This document shows positions 19,812 through 29,050 of a stretch of 64,000 bases of DNA, in pieces. Below the pieces are notes generated by a model that saw only the letters and a list, made by a program, of their open reading frames with translations, was not told the DNA's origin and did no database searches. Origin of the DNA: Gimesia alba (GTDB lineage Bacteria; Planctomycetota; Planctomycetia; Planctomycetales; Planctomycetaceae); assembly GCF_007744675.1 (NCBI RefSeq), contig NZ_CP036269.1, positions 1,813,501 to 1,877,500 on the forward strand, written 5' to 3'. Each line of letters begins with the position of its first letter. The first letter of the stretch is position 1. Both the position numbers and the translations under genes were made by a program.

Positions 19812-20063
19812 ATGACTGAAAATAAAGGGACCAAAATTCGTCGGAAACTGTTCTATACCATCTTCAGTTTGCTGCTGCTTTACGCATTCAGTATTGGTCC
19901 TGTGATTGCTCTTACAGAATCTACTGAATATGGAGGTAATCCCTATGTAGAGACCATTCCCTTTTTGAAATCCTTCTATGCGCCCCTGAGATACATTGTG
20001 CGAGGTTCTTTTTTGGGGTCGATCATGACCGACTACATAGAATTTTGCGTCGATCATTTTTAG
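19812..20063 (+). CDS. Small membrane protein, paralogue 1
   Basis: 83 residues from the ATG at 19812; a GTG at 19803 would add three residues. A basic N-terminus (KGTKIRRK) leads into one membrane helix (LFYTIFSLLLLYAFSIGPVI), and a short domain contains PFLKSFYAPLRYIV. The next gene encodes a related protein: both share helix + SIGPV + FY-x-FYAPL at matching spacing, so this is a tandem duplication. I do not recognise a family. Confidence 0.65.
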   Translation: MTENKGTKIRRKLFYTIFSLLLLYAFSIGPVIALTESTEYGGNPYVETIPFLKSFYAPLRYIVRGSFLGSIMTDYIEFCVDHF

Positions 20064-20102
20064 GCGTCATTTCGCTGAGACAAAGCGACGGAATTAGTTT
20101 GC

Positions 20103-20351
20103 ATGCCAGACAAAAAAGAATCCAAGTTCATCCGTTTTTTGTGTCTGGCTGTCCCAATCTTGCTGGCGATTTATGTCATGAGCATTGGGCCTGTGTATGT
20201 GTCATACGAGGATGCGACGGGCCAGGAAGCCGTCGCTTTTTATCACTTTTACCAAAACTTCTACGCGCCCCTGCTGTGGTGTGCGGAGAGAAGTGACTTT
20301 GATGATCTTTACATGCAGCAGCACACACGCACATTATTCAAAGGGCGTTAG
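20103..20351 (+). CDS. Small membrane protein, paralogue 2
   Basis: 82 residues. KKESKFIRF, then a membrane helix (LCLAVPILLAIYVMSIGPVY), then an acidic stretch and FYHFYQNFYAPLLWCAE. It shares the SIGPV and FYAPL motifs with the gene 40 bp upstream. Its last 18 bases overlap the end of the converging gene at 20334. No function is known. Confidence 0.65.
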   Translation: MPDKKESKFIRFLCLAVPILLAIYVMSIGPVYVSYEDATGQEAVAFYHFYQNFYAPLLWCAERSDFDDLYMQQHTRTLFKGR

Positions 20352-23300
20352 TGCTATCTCATCTAGTAGGGTTGTGAAATATTGATCTGTCTCATCTTCC
20401 CAGTTCATGTTTTTGCGAATTCCAGGTAGAAGCAAATTCTTCATGAGCCCGTCAGCTTCGTGATTGTAACCTAAAAGATGGTAGATCTCATGATTGATTA
20501 CAGTCCACAGATCTATATAACCAAATGCATCACTGTCAGGTAATGCGATTAATGTCAACTCGCTTTCATTTTTAAATTCACTGTTATCAAAGGGTGTCGT
20601 ATCAACAAACCAACCATAACCAGCGGCATTCTGATCGAGATAAATTGTACCGGCAACAGCCTGACCTAAAGTATCTGCATTCAGGTTGACGACTTGAACT
20701 TTAGTTTTATCGAGTTTTGATTTTTCGCCAGACGTTAGATGAGGAGTCACGTTGGCAATCGCATTTTCAAGAATGGTCTCTGCTGCAGATTGAGTCAAAC
20801 GTTTTGTGCTCACCTGCAACTGTTTTTGAGACTTTGTAATAAGTTGATTATTCCAAGATTCAGGAAAATTATCAGGATAATTTATTTCTGGGGCATCAAC
20901 TTTTTGTTTACCATAATTGCTGATCAATAAAATCAGGTCTCGGATATTGACCTGATTATTTTGATCAAGATCCGCAACCCATGCATAGTCTGAATCTGAT
21001 TCATCCGGTATTGTTCCGTAGACCGTGATAAAAAGTATGAGGTCACGTATATTAATTGAGTCGTCATCATTCAGATCATAAGGGTTTGCCCAAATGCTGG
21101 TTCCCGGAAATGAATTGACAGTCGTGCTGACCGGATTCCCTGTGACGTCACTCACCTGAGGTGAGCTAACTGAAAAGCCCAGGTCATAAGGCCCAATCAG
21201 CTGATTTTGGATGTCGAGATTAACGCCATCATCGGCGAGAGATTCAAACTTGATGCGCGTAAAGAGAAGATAATCAGAAATGCCTAAATCCGTCTGATTC
21301 GTTACAGCAGAGAGGTTCTCTATTACTCCTGCGGGATCATTGATGGTGCCTGTTTGGTTGTGAGAAAAGCTGGAGCCATATTCAATCGTTGTCGGTGAGA
21401 TATATTCCGTCTGATAGCTCAGTTCGAGACTTGTTGAAAAAATTCCCGGGCTTTGGATGTTTGTCGTACTCACCCAGATCTCTAACCAGAAAGAGGACCA
21501 TTCATCAGCCCTGTTCCGATGAGTGGGCAGGGTCGAAGCGTGACCATCTGCTCTGACAGCTGTAGGGGAGCTCACAACTCGTAAATCGATGTCGACAGGG
21601 ATGCTGACGAGAACGTCAAACGTTCGCTGGCTCCAAAAATTGTCTTCTGTTGTAGCAAGTTCACGATCAAGGCCCCCATCTTCGATGGTCACCGTGATCG
21701 TGGCGGTGCCTGTCTGGTTTGCCGAGGGAATGAATGTCAGGCTGCCTGTGGAATCCAGAGATGTATAGGATACAACCGGATCAGGAATCAGGTCTGTGTT
21801 GCCGCTTGTTGCTGTCACACGTAACTGATTGCCACTTCGGCTACCAGCAGTGATACCAGTGAGGTTGACAGTTTGCTCAGTTGAATTTTCACTGATGATG
21901 ACATCGCTGATTTCTTCAAGGATTCTTGGTTGAAAACCATCTGCTTGTGAACCAACCCAGACCCTTCCTTCATCCTTCAGGACGACGATAAATGTATTGT
22001 TAATCTCATCCAATATAATCTCAGGGGGTTTTAAAGAGGACTCCGTTCCAATCACACTATTGGTCGACGAGATTTCTCCAATTATTCCCGTCGTACCGTC
22101 TCCAAACGTCACTACTCCTGTATATGTTTTCGTGTTGGTGTCAAAGGAGATACTGGTCACCAGATAGTTACTGTTCGAGAGCGCGCTCACTCCATAGCCG
22201 CCCACAGCGTCGTAATCGGTTGAGCCGACGAGACTATTGGCTGTTGATATAACTCCAGTCACACCGGTAGTCCCGTCCCCAAACGTCACGGCACCTGCCT
22301 GTGTTGCCATCACATTGCTTAAGTTGTTACCCACTATGTAGTTGCCATTGGAGAGCGCAGTTATATATCCCCCCAGTTGGTCTTCTGTGAATGAGCCGAC
22401 GAGGCTGTTGGCTGCCGAAACAATCCCGGTACTTCCAGTATTCCCGTCTCCGAACGTGACTGCCCCAGCATTAGATATTAAACCATTATTCCACCTACGG
22501 CTACTTACCACATAATTCCCGTTGCTGAGCGCCGTCACACCACCGCTTCCCACAAAGTCATTTTCTGTTGTCCCGATAAGACTGTTCTCTACAGACACAA
22601 CACCAGTCACACCGGAAGTTCCGTTTCCAAATGTGACTGCGCCAACGTTTGTAGATGTACCATTGCTCCAGGAAGGAGTGCTAACCACGTAGTTACCGTT
22701 GGAGAGTGCAGTCACACTATACACCCCCCCCACATAGTCATCAGCAGATGACCCGACAAGACTGTTTTCTGCTGATACCACTCCACTCACGCCGGTGTTT
22801 CCGTCTCCGAACGTAACTGCCCCGGCGTTAATAGTACCGTCGTTGCTCCAGTACAGACTGCGTACCACATAATTTCCGTTGGAGAGCTCGACGACACCCT
22901 CACTCCCCACATTGTCATCGGTGGATGTTCCGACAAGACTGTTTTCTGCAGACACTACCCCAGTGATTCCGGTGGTTCCGTTTCCGAATGTCACCGCGCC
23001 TGCATCATTTGCCGTCTCATTGTCCCAGCTTTGGCTAAGTACCAGATAGTTTCCATTGGATAGAGCAAATATCCCCCCGGATCCCACTTCATCAAAACCG
23101 CCTAATCCAATGAGACTGTTCTCTGCAGACACATCTCCTGTTACTCCTGTGGTTCCGTTTCCAAATGTGACTGCTCCTACTGCATGAGATGAACCTTGAC
23201 CTTCATCCCACCAGGGCGTACTTACTACGTAATTCCCATTTGTAAGCGCGGTGACATTATTATATCCCCCCACTCTGAGATTCCTGATTGCTCCAACGAG

Positions 23301-24536
23301 ACTATTTTCTGCTGATACGATACCAGTTACTCCAGTTGTTCCGTCTACAAATGTCACAGCACCGGCGTCAGTGTGCGTGCCGTTGTCCCACCAAGGTGTG
23401 GTTACTACAAAGTTTCCATTGGTGAGAACAGTCATCCCCCCCCTGCCCACAAAGTCGTCTCTGTGTGACCCGATGAGACTGTTTTCTGCTGATACAATCC
23501 CTGTTGTGCCAATCGTTCCGTTTCCCAATGTCACCGCTCCGACGTTAGCGATGCTGCCGTTGTCCCACCCGGTACTGACTACTACATAGTTACCATTGGG
23601 TAACGCCTCGATACCCCAACCGCCTACATAGTCATTTTCTGTTGTCCCGATGAGACTGTTTTCTTCTGTCACGACTCCAGTTATTCCTGTCGTCCCGTTT
23701 CCAAATGTCACGGCACCTACATCCTTTACCATGTCATTGTCCCAGGCTGGGTCGCTTACCACATAGTTTCCGTTAGAAAGTGCTGTCACCGTAACATCAT
23801 GATGAGCAAAAACACTTTCGAAACCTGTAGTACCGACGAGACTGTTGGCTGCGGATACCACACCGCTTACCCCCGTAATTCCGTTTCCAAACGTCACCGC
23901 CCCGGCATTACTTATTGTGCCGTTATCCCAATAAGTACTATTTACTACATAATTGCCATTGGAGAGTGCAGTTACTCCTCCACGTCCCACTTGGTCCAAG
24001 TTTTTTGTACCGACAAGGCTGTTGGCTGCTGATATAATGCCACTTACACCGGTGTTCCCGTCTCCGAACGTCACCGCTCCCGCGTTAACTATTGAACCAT
24101 TATCCCAGTACGGACTGCTCACCACGTAATTTCCATTGGAGAGTACTGTCACTCCATCGGAACCAACTTTGTCACCGCTGGTTGACCCGCGAAGTATGCT
24201 GATCAACCCTCTGGTTGCACCGTCGAACAGATAGACTGCACCGGCATCGGTGCCACCAGCGTCATCGTAGGGAGAGGTAATGACGACGTTCCCTGTACTT
24301 AAGACAACAACGGTATCACCAAAACCATTATCAGCGCTCGGATTGGGATCGATAAACTCGGGGAATGCTGCCGTGAGCAGCGTGCGATCTTCCAGGTATT
24401 CGATCTGATGATATACCGGCCTTGGTCTCTGCTTAACAGTTGGGAGCGTATGACATCGCCACAATTGATGGAACTTCACTTGAATTTCCCTTGAAAAGCA
24501 GAGAAATTGATCCATCAGATTTTGTTTTAACCGCAT
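20334..24536 (-). CDS. Large secreted repeat protein with LEPR-XLL-like motif, dockerin repeats and metzincin-like peptidase domain
   Basis: 1,400 residues. A basic N-terminus ends in LEDRTLLTA (residues 48-56), the LEPR-XLL-like motif of planctomycete surface proteins. Residues about 60-870 hold some 14 to 16 tandem units of about 65-70 residues with the pattern ALSNGNYVVSSPYWDNG ... GAVTFGDG ... GVVSAENSLVG, which resembles FG-GAP or SdrD-like beta repeats. A beta-sandwich follows (SGNQLRVTATSG). Then come two dockerin-type Ca-binding repeats (DLNDDDSINIRDLILFI and DLDQNNQVNIRDLILLI). The C-terminus carries HEIYHLLGYNH (1349-1359), a perfect HExxHxxGxxH metzincin zinc site, and DGLM as a candidate Met-turn. 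It is likely a secreted or wall-bound zinc peptidase with a long repeat stalk. Its target is unknown. Confidence 0.8.
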   Translation of the reverse strand: MRLKQNLMDQFLCFSREIQVKFHQLWRCHTLPTVKQRPRPVYHQIEYLEDRTLLTAAFPEFIDPNPSADNGFGDTVVVLSTGNVVITSPYDDAGGTDAGAVYLFDGATRGLISILRGSTSGDKVGSDGVTVLSNGNYVVSSPYWDNGSIVNAGAVTFGDGNTGVSGIISAANSLVGTKNLDQVGRGGVTALSNGNYVVNSTYWDNGTISNAGAVTFGNGITGVSGVVSAANSLVGTTGFESVFAHHDVTVTALSNGNYVVSDPAWDNDMVKDVGAVTFGNGTTGITGVVTEENSLIGTTENDYVGGWGIEALPNGNYVVVSTGWDNGSIANVGAVTLGNGTIGTTGIVSAENSLIGSHRDDFVGRGGMTVLTNGNFVVTTPWWDNGTHTDAGAVTFVDGTTGVTGIVSAENSLVGAIRNLRVGGYNNVTALTNGNYVVSTPWWDEGQGSSHAVGAVTFGNGTTGVTGDVSAENSLIGLGGFDEVGSGGIFALSNGNYLVLSQSWDNETANDAGAVTFGNGTTGITGVVSAENSLVGTSTDDNVGSEGVVELSNGNYVVRSLYWSNDGTINAGAVTFGDGNTGVSGVVSAENSLVGSSADDYVGGVYSVTALSNGNYVVSTPSWSNGTSTNVGAVTFGNGTSGVTGVVSVENSLIGTTENDFVGSGGVTALSNGNYVVSSRRWNNGLISNAGAVTFGDGNTGSTGIVSAANSLVGSFTEDQLGGYITALSNGNYIVGNNLSNVMATQAGAVTFGDGTTGVTGVISTANSLVGSTDYDAVGGYGVSALSNSNYLVTSISFDTNTKTYTGVVTFGDGTTGIIGEISSTNSVIGTESSLKPPEIILDEINNTFIVVLKDEGRVWVGSQADGFQPRILEEISDVIISENSTEQTVNLTGITAGSRSGNQLRVTATSGNTDLIPDPVVSYTSLDSTGSLTFIPSANQTGTATITVTIEDGGLDRELATTEDNFWSQRTFDVLVSIPVDIDLRVVSSPTAVRADGHASTLPTHRNRADEWSSFWLEIWVSTTNIQSPGIFSTSLELSYQTEYISPTTIEYGSSFSHNQTGTINDPAGVIENLSAVTNQTDLGISDYLLFTRIKFESLADDGVNLDIQNQLIGPYDLGFSVSSPQVSDVTGNPVSTTVNSFPGTSIWANPYDLNDDDSINIRDLILFITVYGTIPDESDSDYAWVADLDQNNQVNIRDLILLISNYGKQKVDAPEINYPDNFPESWNNQLITKSQKQLQVSTKRLTQSAAETILENAIANVTPHLTSGEKSKLDKTKVQVVNLNADTLGQAVAGTIYLDQNAAGYGWFVDTTPFDNSEFKNESELTLIALPDSDAFGYIDLWTVINHEIYHLLGYNHEADGLMKNLLLPGIRKNMNWEDETDQYFTTLLDEIALTPFE
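22050..24200 (-). repeat. Tandem coding repeats of about 195-210 bp
   Basis: This internal region of the 1,400-residue protein repeats the same block at least fourteen times. Each unit carries NGNYVV, DNG, AGAVTFG and NSLVG at near constant spacing. Units have diverged at silent and some coding positions, and no two neighbours look identical. Confidence 0.85.
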
Positions 24537-24852
24537 TTCTCTCTCGTTGAATTTGTAGGCTTTGAGCTGAAGAAGTAAGTAACCCAGTTTATCAACGACA
24601 GGTACTGTTCACAAGTTACTTATGAACTGTCGCGGTAATCCAAATTCGGGAGATTTATTGATAGACAGAAACCAACAATTGTAATCCATCTCGACCAGCA
24701 TTGCGATTTTTCACCAGACCTCAAAAGCGCAAACAAATATATGCCACTAGTGACGAATGTCACTTTTCGAACTTGATCGCTTTTAGAGGATGATTCAGCA
24801 ATGGCTTGAGCAAGACCTTCGAGATCTGTCGGCCTTGTTTGGTTTTTTCGCG
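24537..24852. other. Intergenic region with copy C of the 39-bp motif
   Basis: Between the metzincin-like gene and the lipoprotein, both on the minus strand. It carries the third and most diverged copy of the dispersed motif (24803-24840: ggcttgagcaagaccttcga, then gtcggccttgttt). Nothing else is seen. Confidence 0.5.
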
Positions 24853-25218
24853 TTACTTGCTCTCCACCGGCTTCGATTCCAGCACTTCGTTTTTTTCGGG
24901 GTCGTAGGTGACGATGTATTTGATTTCGTCACAGTCGACATTGTAGCGGATGGTTTTTGCGTCTGCGGGGCTTTCCATGCGTTCGAGGCCGCACTTTTCG
25001 CATTCCAGTTTGGCTTTGATGGTTGCCAGCGCTGCAGAGTCGACTTTCGCGTTTTCCGGGACGGGGAGATCTGTTGTGCTCAAGTCCACGGCGGAGGCTT
25101 CGCCGAGTTCAACAGCGGAATCGGCTTCGGCCTGCTTGACTTCTTTTTCCGCTGCTTTTTCAGCCGCTTTATCGGCGCAACCTGTGATCAGGATGGTGAA
25201 GAGTAATACGTATCTCAT
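24853..25218 (-). CDS. Small lipoprotein
   Basis: 121 residues. MRYVLLFTILITGC is a textbook short lipoprotein signal with Cys14 as the lipid site. A Lys/Glu/Ala-rich helical stretch follows (ADKAAEKAAEKEVKQAEA), then a C-terminal 60-residue domain with a CxxC pair (LECEKCGLE) and a later Cys (NVDCDEIKY). The CxxC could bind a metal or form a disulfide. No family recognised. It stands alone. Confidence 0.75.
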   Translation of the reverse strand: MRYVLLFTILITGCADKAAEKAAEKEVKQAEADSAVELGEASAVDLSTTDLPVPENAKVDSAALATIKAKLECEKCGLERMESPADAKTIRYNVDCDEIKYIVTYDPEKNEVLESKPVESK

Positions 25219-25543
25219 GGGATCAGTCTCCTTACTGTCTGGATTGGTATTGGGAATACGAGAGTCGTAGGACTTTCTAGTGGCAGGTTATACAAATCTC
25301 GTGAGTCCTGCGAGTCCGATATTACAATTTTAGGGCTCATCTCGTGATCTGAATGACTGTCAAAACCTGTTTAATCGGAACGCACTTCCATCTGACAGAG
25401 CTCTCTTTACATTTCAAAGTGGTGCGTCCCCCGTCTTAAACTAAGGTTTACTAACTGCTTGATAGTGGTTTTGGCTTGTTTCAGTCTAAAACTGTCTCTC
25501 TGTTGGTATAAATCTTTGCGAAAAAATTGAGAACGAGAAGCGG
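25219..25543. other. Intergenic region between divergent genes
   Basis: 325 bp. Promoters for the lipoprotein and the first acetyltransferase gene are expected here. No repeat, strong hairpin or small gene is seen. Confidence 0.5.
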
Positions 25544-26716
25544 ATGCTGAACGTCATCGAATTGAACAAAACAGATGAACTGAAAGACTATCGTGCCGAC
25601 TGGAACCGGTTATTAATGGTGACTCCCGGGGGGAGTTTTTTTCAGTCTCCGGATTGGCTAGAGGTCTACTGGCGCCATTTTTCTGAGAAGCAGTCTCTGC
25701 GTGTCTTTGTGGTTCGCGATGCAGATGAAATTACGGGAATACTGCCATTGTGCGTGAGACGGATTTCGACAAAGTTTGGCCCATGTTCCATTCTGACGTT
25801 TCCGTTTGATGATTGGGGGAGCGTTTATGGTCCGGTTTCAGCCGATCCACAAGCCACTTTGACAACGGTCCTGGATTTCGTATTACAGTCCCGGCGTGAC
25901 TGGGACCTGATCGATTTGCGGTGTATAGACCGCGACCATTTTGATAGCGGCGCAACGGAACGAGCCTTTCAGTCGCTGAAGATGCCGTTTGAAATCTTCC
26001 CCTGGAATGAGACGATGTATATCAATCTGGATCAGACGTGGGATGAGTATCTCGCGGCCCGCCCGCGCAAGGCCCGTCAGACGTACTTGCGGGCCGAGCG
26101 GAAAGTGGCAGAAGAAGGTGAGATTGAATATTTACGCTATCGTCCCCGGGGCGAGGCGCATGGTGATGCAGATCCCCGCTGGGATTTATATGAGCAGTGC
26201 CTCCAGGTTGCGGGCAACAGCTGGCAGGCTGCTTCGACAGATGGTACGACGCTGACGCATGAAAAAGTAGCTGGGTTCTTTCGAGATTCCTATGCGAGTG
26301 CCATCCGGGCGGGCGCGATGGACCTGAATTTGATCTATCTATCGGGAAAGCCGGCTGCCTTCAGCTTCAACTATTATTTCAACGGTCGCCTGGATGGTCT
26401 GAAGATGGGCTTTGACGCGCAAGTGTCGCGAAAGGGATTAGGACGTTTGTTGCTGGGCCGCATGATCCATGACAGTATGGATCGGGGCGACTTGCTGTTG
26501 GACATGGGGTGCGGTGCACAGGATGCCAAAAAGTACTGGTACACCTCCGTGGAGAAGGGCTACCGCTACGTGCATTACTCTCAAACCTCGCCGATGGGGC
26601 AGATCCTGAAGTTGAGCCATCAGGTCGCCGGCTGGTTCCGAAACCGATTCTCTTCAAGCGAGAAGAGTGATGCGAGTGATGTGCCTCAGCGCGCGTTACA
26701 AGAAACACATCATTGA
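25544..26716 (+). CDS. FemAB/BioF2-like GNAT acetyltransferase, paralogue 1
   Basis: 390 residues, soluble. The layout fits the Acetyltransf_6/BioF2-like family: N-terminal WNRLLMVTPGGSFFQSPDWLEVYW (about 18-41), RVFVVRDADEITGILPLCVRR, PFDDWGSVYGPVSAD, then SGKPAAFSFNYYFNGRLDGLKMGFD and SRKGLGRLLLGRMIHDSMDRG, which is the acyl-CoA-binding region. The C-terminus carries LDMGCGAQDAKKYWYTSVEKGYRYVHYS. Members often act in envelope polysaccharide or lipid pathways. A close paralogue of the same length lies 215 bp downstream. This copy is GC-richer than the second one. Confidence 0.75.
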   Translation: MLNVIELNKTDELKDYRADWNRLLMVTPGGSFFQSPDWLEVYWRHFSEKQSLRVFVVRDADEITGILPLCVRRISTKFGPCSILTFPFDDWGSVYGPVSADPQATLTTVLDFVLQSRRDWDLIDLRCIDRDHFDSGATERAFQSLKMPFEIFPWNETMYINLDQTWDEYLAARPRKARQTYLRAERKVAEEGEIEYLRYRPRGEAHGDADPRWDLYEQCLQVAGNSWQAASTDGTTLTHEKVAGFFRDSYASAIRAGAMDLNLIYLSGKPAAFSFNYYFNGRLDGLKMGFDAQVSRKGLGRLLLGRMIHDSMDRGDLLLDMGCGAQDAKKYWYTSVEKGYRYVHYSQTSPMGQILKLSHQVAGWFRNRFSSSEKSDASDVPQRALQETHH

Positions 26717-26931
26717 TGCACCTGAGCGGGCAATGGAGTGAATAAGTGTCATAACCCGATTGATCGGGACAATGTGGCGGGGCACTGCTGCTTTTCTCAG
26801 CTTTTTAGATGGCATGCTGTTCAGGAATTCTATGCTATTAATGACGCGTTATGAAATCGTGCGCTCACTCTGGCAGTTTGAGTTCCGAGCCCCTTTTTGC
26901 GAATCGATAGAATTAGAAACGACGAGAGCCC

Positions 26932-28104
26932 ATGTTGGACATTATCGAAATAAACAAAATCAAAGATCTGGAACCATTTCGAGATGACTGGAATCGGTTA
27001 TTGTCAGTCACTCCCGGGGGAAGTTTTTTTCAGTCTCTGGATTGGTTAGAAGTTTACTGGCAACATTTTTCAGAGAAACAGTACCTGCGTATCTTTGTGG
27101 TTCGGGATGCGAATGAGGTTACAGGTATTGTGCCGTTGTGTGTGAGACGCATGAAAACAAAATTAGGGTCGTGCAGCATTCTGACTTACCCGTTTGATGA
27201 TTGGGGGAGTTTCTATGGTCCCGTTTCTGCCGATCCCGAGACAACTCTGAAAGAGACTTTGGAATTGATCCAGGTGTCTCAGCAAGACTGGGATCTCATC
27301 GATTTACGATGTGTGGATGCAGATGGTTTCGATGCTGGTGCTACGGAACGCGCTCTGGAGTTGGCAGACTGTTCCTTCAAAAAATTTGACTGGGATCAAA
27401 CGGCCTATGTGGATCTCAACCAGGATTGGGACACTTATCTCGCTGGTCGATCGGGAAAAGCGCGTCAGACGTATCTTCGTGCCGAAAAACGGGTCGCAAA
27501 AGAAGGCGAAATTGAATTCGCGCGGTATCGGCCTCGGGGAGAACAATTTGGTGAGAGTGATCCACGCTGGGATTTGTATGACATTTGCGAAACGATCGCG
27601 CAGAAGAGTTGGCAGGGAAGTTCAACGACTGGAACCACATTATCACATGAGAAGGTCGCACAATATTTCCGCGATACTCATGAAAGCGCAGCTCGATTTG
27701 GCGCTGTCGATTTAAATTTGCTCTATTTATCAGGCGAGCCGGCCGCTTTTAATTATAACTATGTCTATCAGGGACGCGTGTTTTCGCTCCGAATGGGATT
27801 TGATCCGGGTGTTTCCAATAAAGGGTTGGGTCGATTATTAATGGGGCGAATGATTCGTAACAGTATGGAAACAGGAGATCAACTGTTAGACATCGGTCCC
27901 GGGTCTCTCGATGCCAAGAAATACTGGTATACCTCGGTGGAGACCAGTTATCGATACGTGCATTATTCACCTGTTTCTAAAATGGCAAAAGCATTGCAGG
28001 TGAGCAGTCGCATCGCAGACTGGTACCGTGATCGCTTTATGCACGATCTGGAAAACGAGCAGCAGGATTCTGAGCACTCCCAGTCATCTGTTTCTCAGCA
28101 TTAG
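26932..28104 (+). CDS. FemAB/BioF2-like GNAT acetyltransferase, paralogue 2
   Basis: 390 residues, collinear with the previous gene and of identical length. The same blocks are present: WNRLLSVTPGGSFFQSLDWL, RIFVVRDANEVTGIVPLC, PFDDWGSFYGPVSADPE, SNKGLGRLLMGRMIRNSM and LDIGPGSLDAKKYWYTSVE. Substitutions are mostly conservative (for example LNVIELNK versus LDIIEINK). It uses more A/T at third positions than paralogue 1. The intergenic region between them has no gene. Probably a duplicated acyltransferase with diverged substrate choice. Confidence 0.75.
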   Translation: MLDIIEINKIKDLEPFRDDWNRLLSVTPGGSFFQSLDWLEVYWQHFSEKQYLRIFVVRDANEVTGIVPLCVRRMKTKLGSCSILTYPFDDWGSFYGPVSADPETTLKETLELIQVSQQDWDLIDLRCVDADGFDAGATERALELADCSFKKFDWDQTAYVDLNQDWDTYLAGRSGKARQTYLRAEKRVAKEGEIEFARYRPRGEQFGESDPRWDLYDICETIAQKSWQGSSTTGTTLSHEKVAQYFRDTHESAARFGAVDLNLLYLSGEPAAFNYNYVYQGRVFSLRMGFDPGVSNKGLGRLLMGRMIRNSMETGDQLLDIGPGSLDAKKYWYTSVETSYRYVHYSPVSKMAKALQVSSRIADWYRDRFMHDLENEQQDSEHSQSSVSQH

Positions 28105-28170
28105 GTGTGCGTCGGATAAATTGATTCCCGTTTATGAATCAACCTTCCCGTGAACGGGTATGCCCATCGA

Positions 28171-28923
28171 CTATTTCTCTGTGCTTTCATCCTTTTTCAG
28201 TTTGTCGGCGAATTTGCTGCGGAATTTTTCCAGTTTGGGGCGAATGACGTACTGGCAGTACTGGTTGCCGGGATTCAGTTTGAAATAGTCCTGGTGATAA
28301 TCTTCGGCAGGATAAAATTTATCGAAGGCCGTGATCTCGGTGACGATCGGGTTTTTGAACTGGCCTGAGGCGTCGAGCTGTTTTTTGTAGGCGGTTGCTT
28401 CTGCTTTCTGCTTTTCATTGTGATAAAAGATTGCGGAGCGGTACTGCGTGCCGACGTCAGCGCCCTGACGATTCAAAGTGGTCGGGTCGTGTGTTTCCCA
28501 GAAGGCTTTCAGAATGTCAGTGAAGGGAATCACTTTGGGATCGAATGTGACCTGAATGACTTCGGCGTGGCCGGTGGTGCCGTTACAGACTGCTTTGTAG
28601 GTTGGGTTGGGAACCTTGCCGCCGGAATAACCGGAGACGGCCGACTTGACGCCTTTCAGTTCGCGGAAGACCGCTTCGGTGCACCAGAAACAGCCTGAGC
28701 CGAGAGTGACGACTTCGAGTCCCGTCTCTTCCTGGGCTGCGGGAGAGGACTTTGAGTCAGTCTGTTCCAGGAGGGCTGTTTGCTCTTGCTGGGGCTGTTC
28801 GTCGGCGACAGCCACGGGGCGGTCTTCCGGTGTGAGCGATTTCTCACAGCCGCTCATCAGGGTGAGCAGAGTGGTGAGTGAAAAGCCAACGAGAACCAGC
28901 AGCGGTAATTGAGAGAACGTCAT
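28171..28923 (-). CDS. msrA: Peptide methionine-S-sulfoxide reductase, lipoprotein form
   Basis: 250 residues from the ATG at 28923. A longer in-frame start at 28983 would put 20 residues before the lipoprotein signal. The signal (LPLLVLVGFSLTTLLTLMSGC, lipid site Cys26) is followed by a 45-residue Gln/Glu-rich linker. The catalytic domain begins about residue 70 with GSGCFWC (C78, C81; C78 is the nucleophile). VKSAVSGYSGGKVPNPTY, GHAEVIQVTFDP, THDPTTLNRQGADVGTQYRS and FYPAEDYHQDYF are all standard MsrA blocks. Reaction: reduces methionine-S-sulfoxide in proteins. The lipid anchor places it in an envelope compartment, so it likely repairs exported proteins. No MsrB domain is fused. Confidence 0.92.
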   Translation of the reverse strand: MTFSQLPLLVLVGFSLTTLLTLMSGCEKSLTPEDRPVAVADEQPQQEQTALLEQTDSKSSPAAQEETGLEVVTLGSGCFWCTEAVFRELKGVKSAVSGYSGGKVPNPTYKAVCNGTTGHAEVIQVTFDPKVIPFTDILKAFWETHDPTTLNRQGADVGTQYRSAIFYHNEKQKAEATAYKKQLDASGQFKNPIVTEITAFDKFYPAEDYHQDYFKLNPGNQYCQYVIRPKLEKFRSKFADKLKKDESTEK

Positions 28924-29050
28924 AACACCCTTTTCCCAAATCAGATCCATCAGAAAATCAAAACCAGTCAGCATTAATAACAACTGGTTTTATTTTAGAC
29001 AATCGGAGTGATCAGGGACAGGGGGAATCTGTCTTGAACGCGCCCTGACT

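Noticed and set aside
24790-25270. Plus-strand frames opposite the small lipoprotein
   Set aside because: The Phe/Gly/Asp-rich readings have no start signal; the minus-strand frame has a clean lipoprotein signal.
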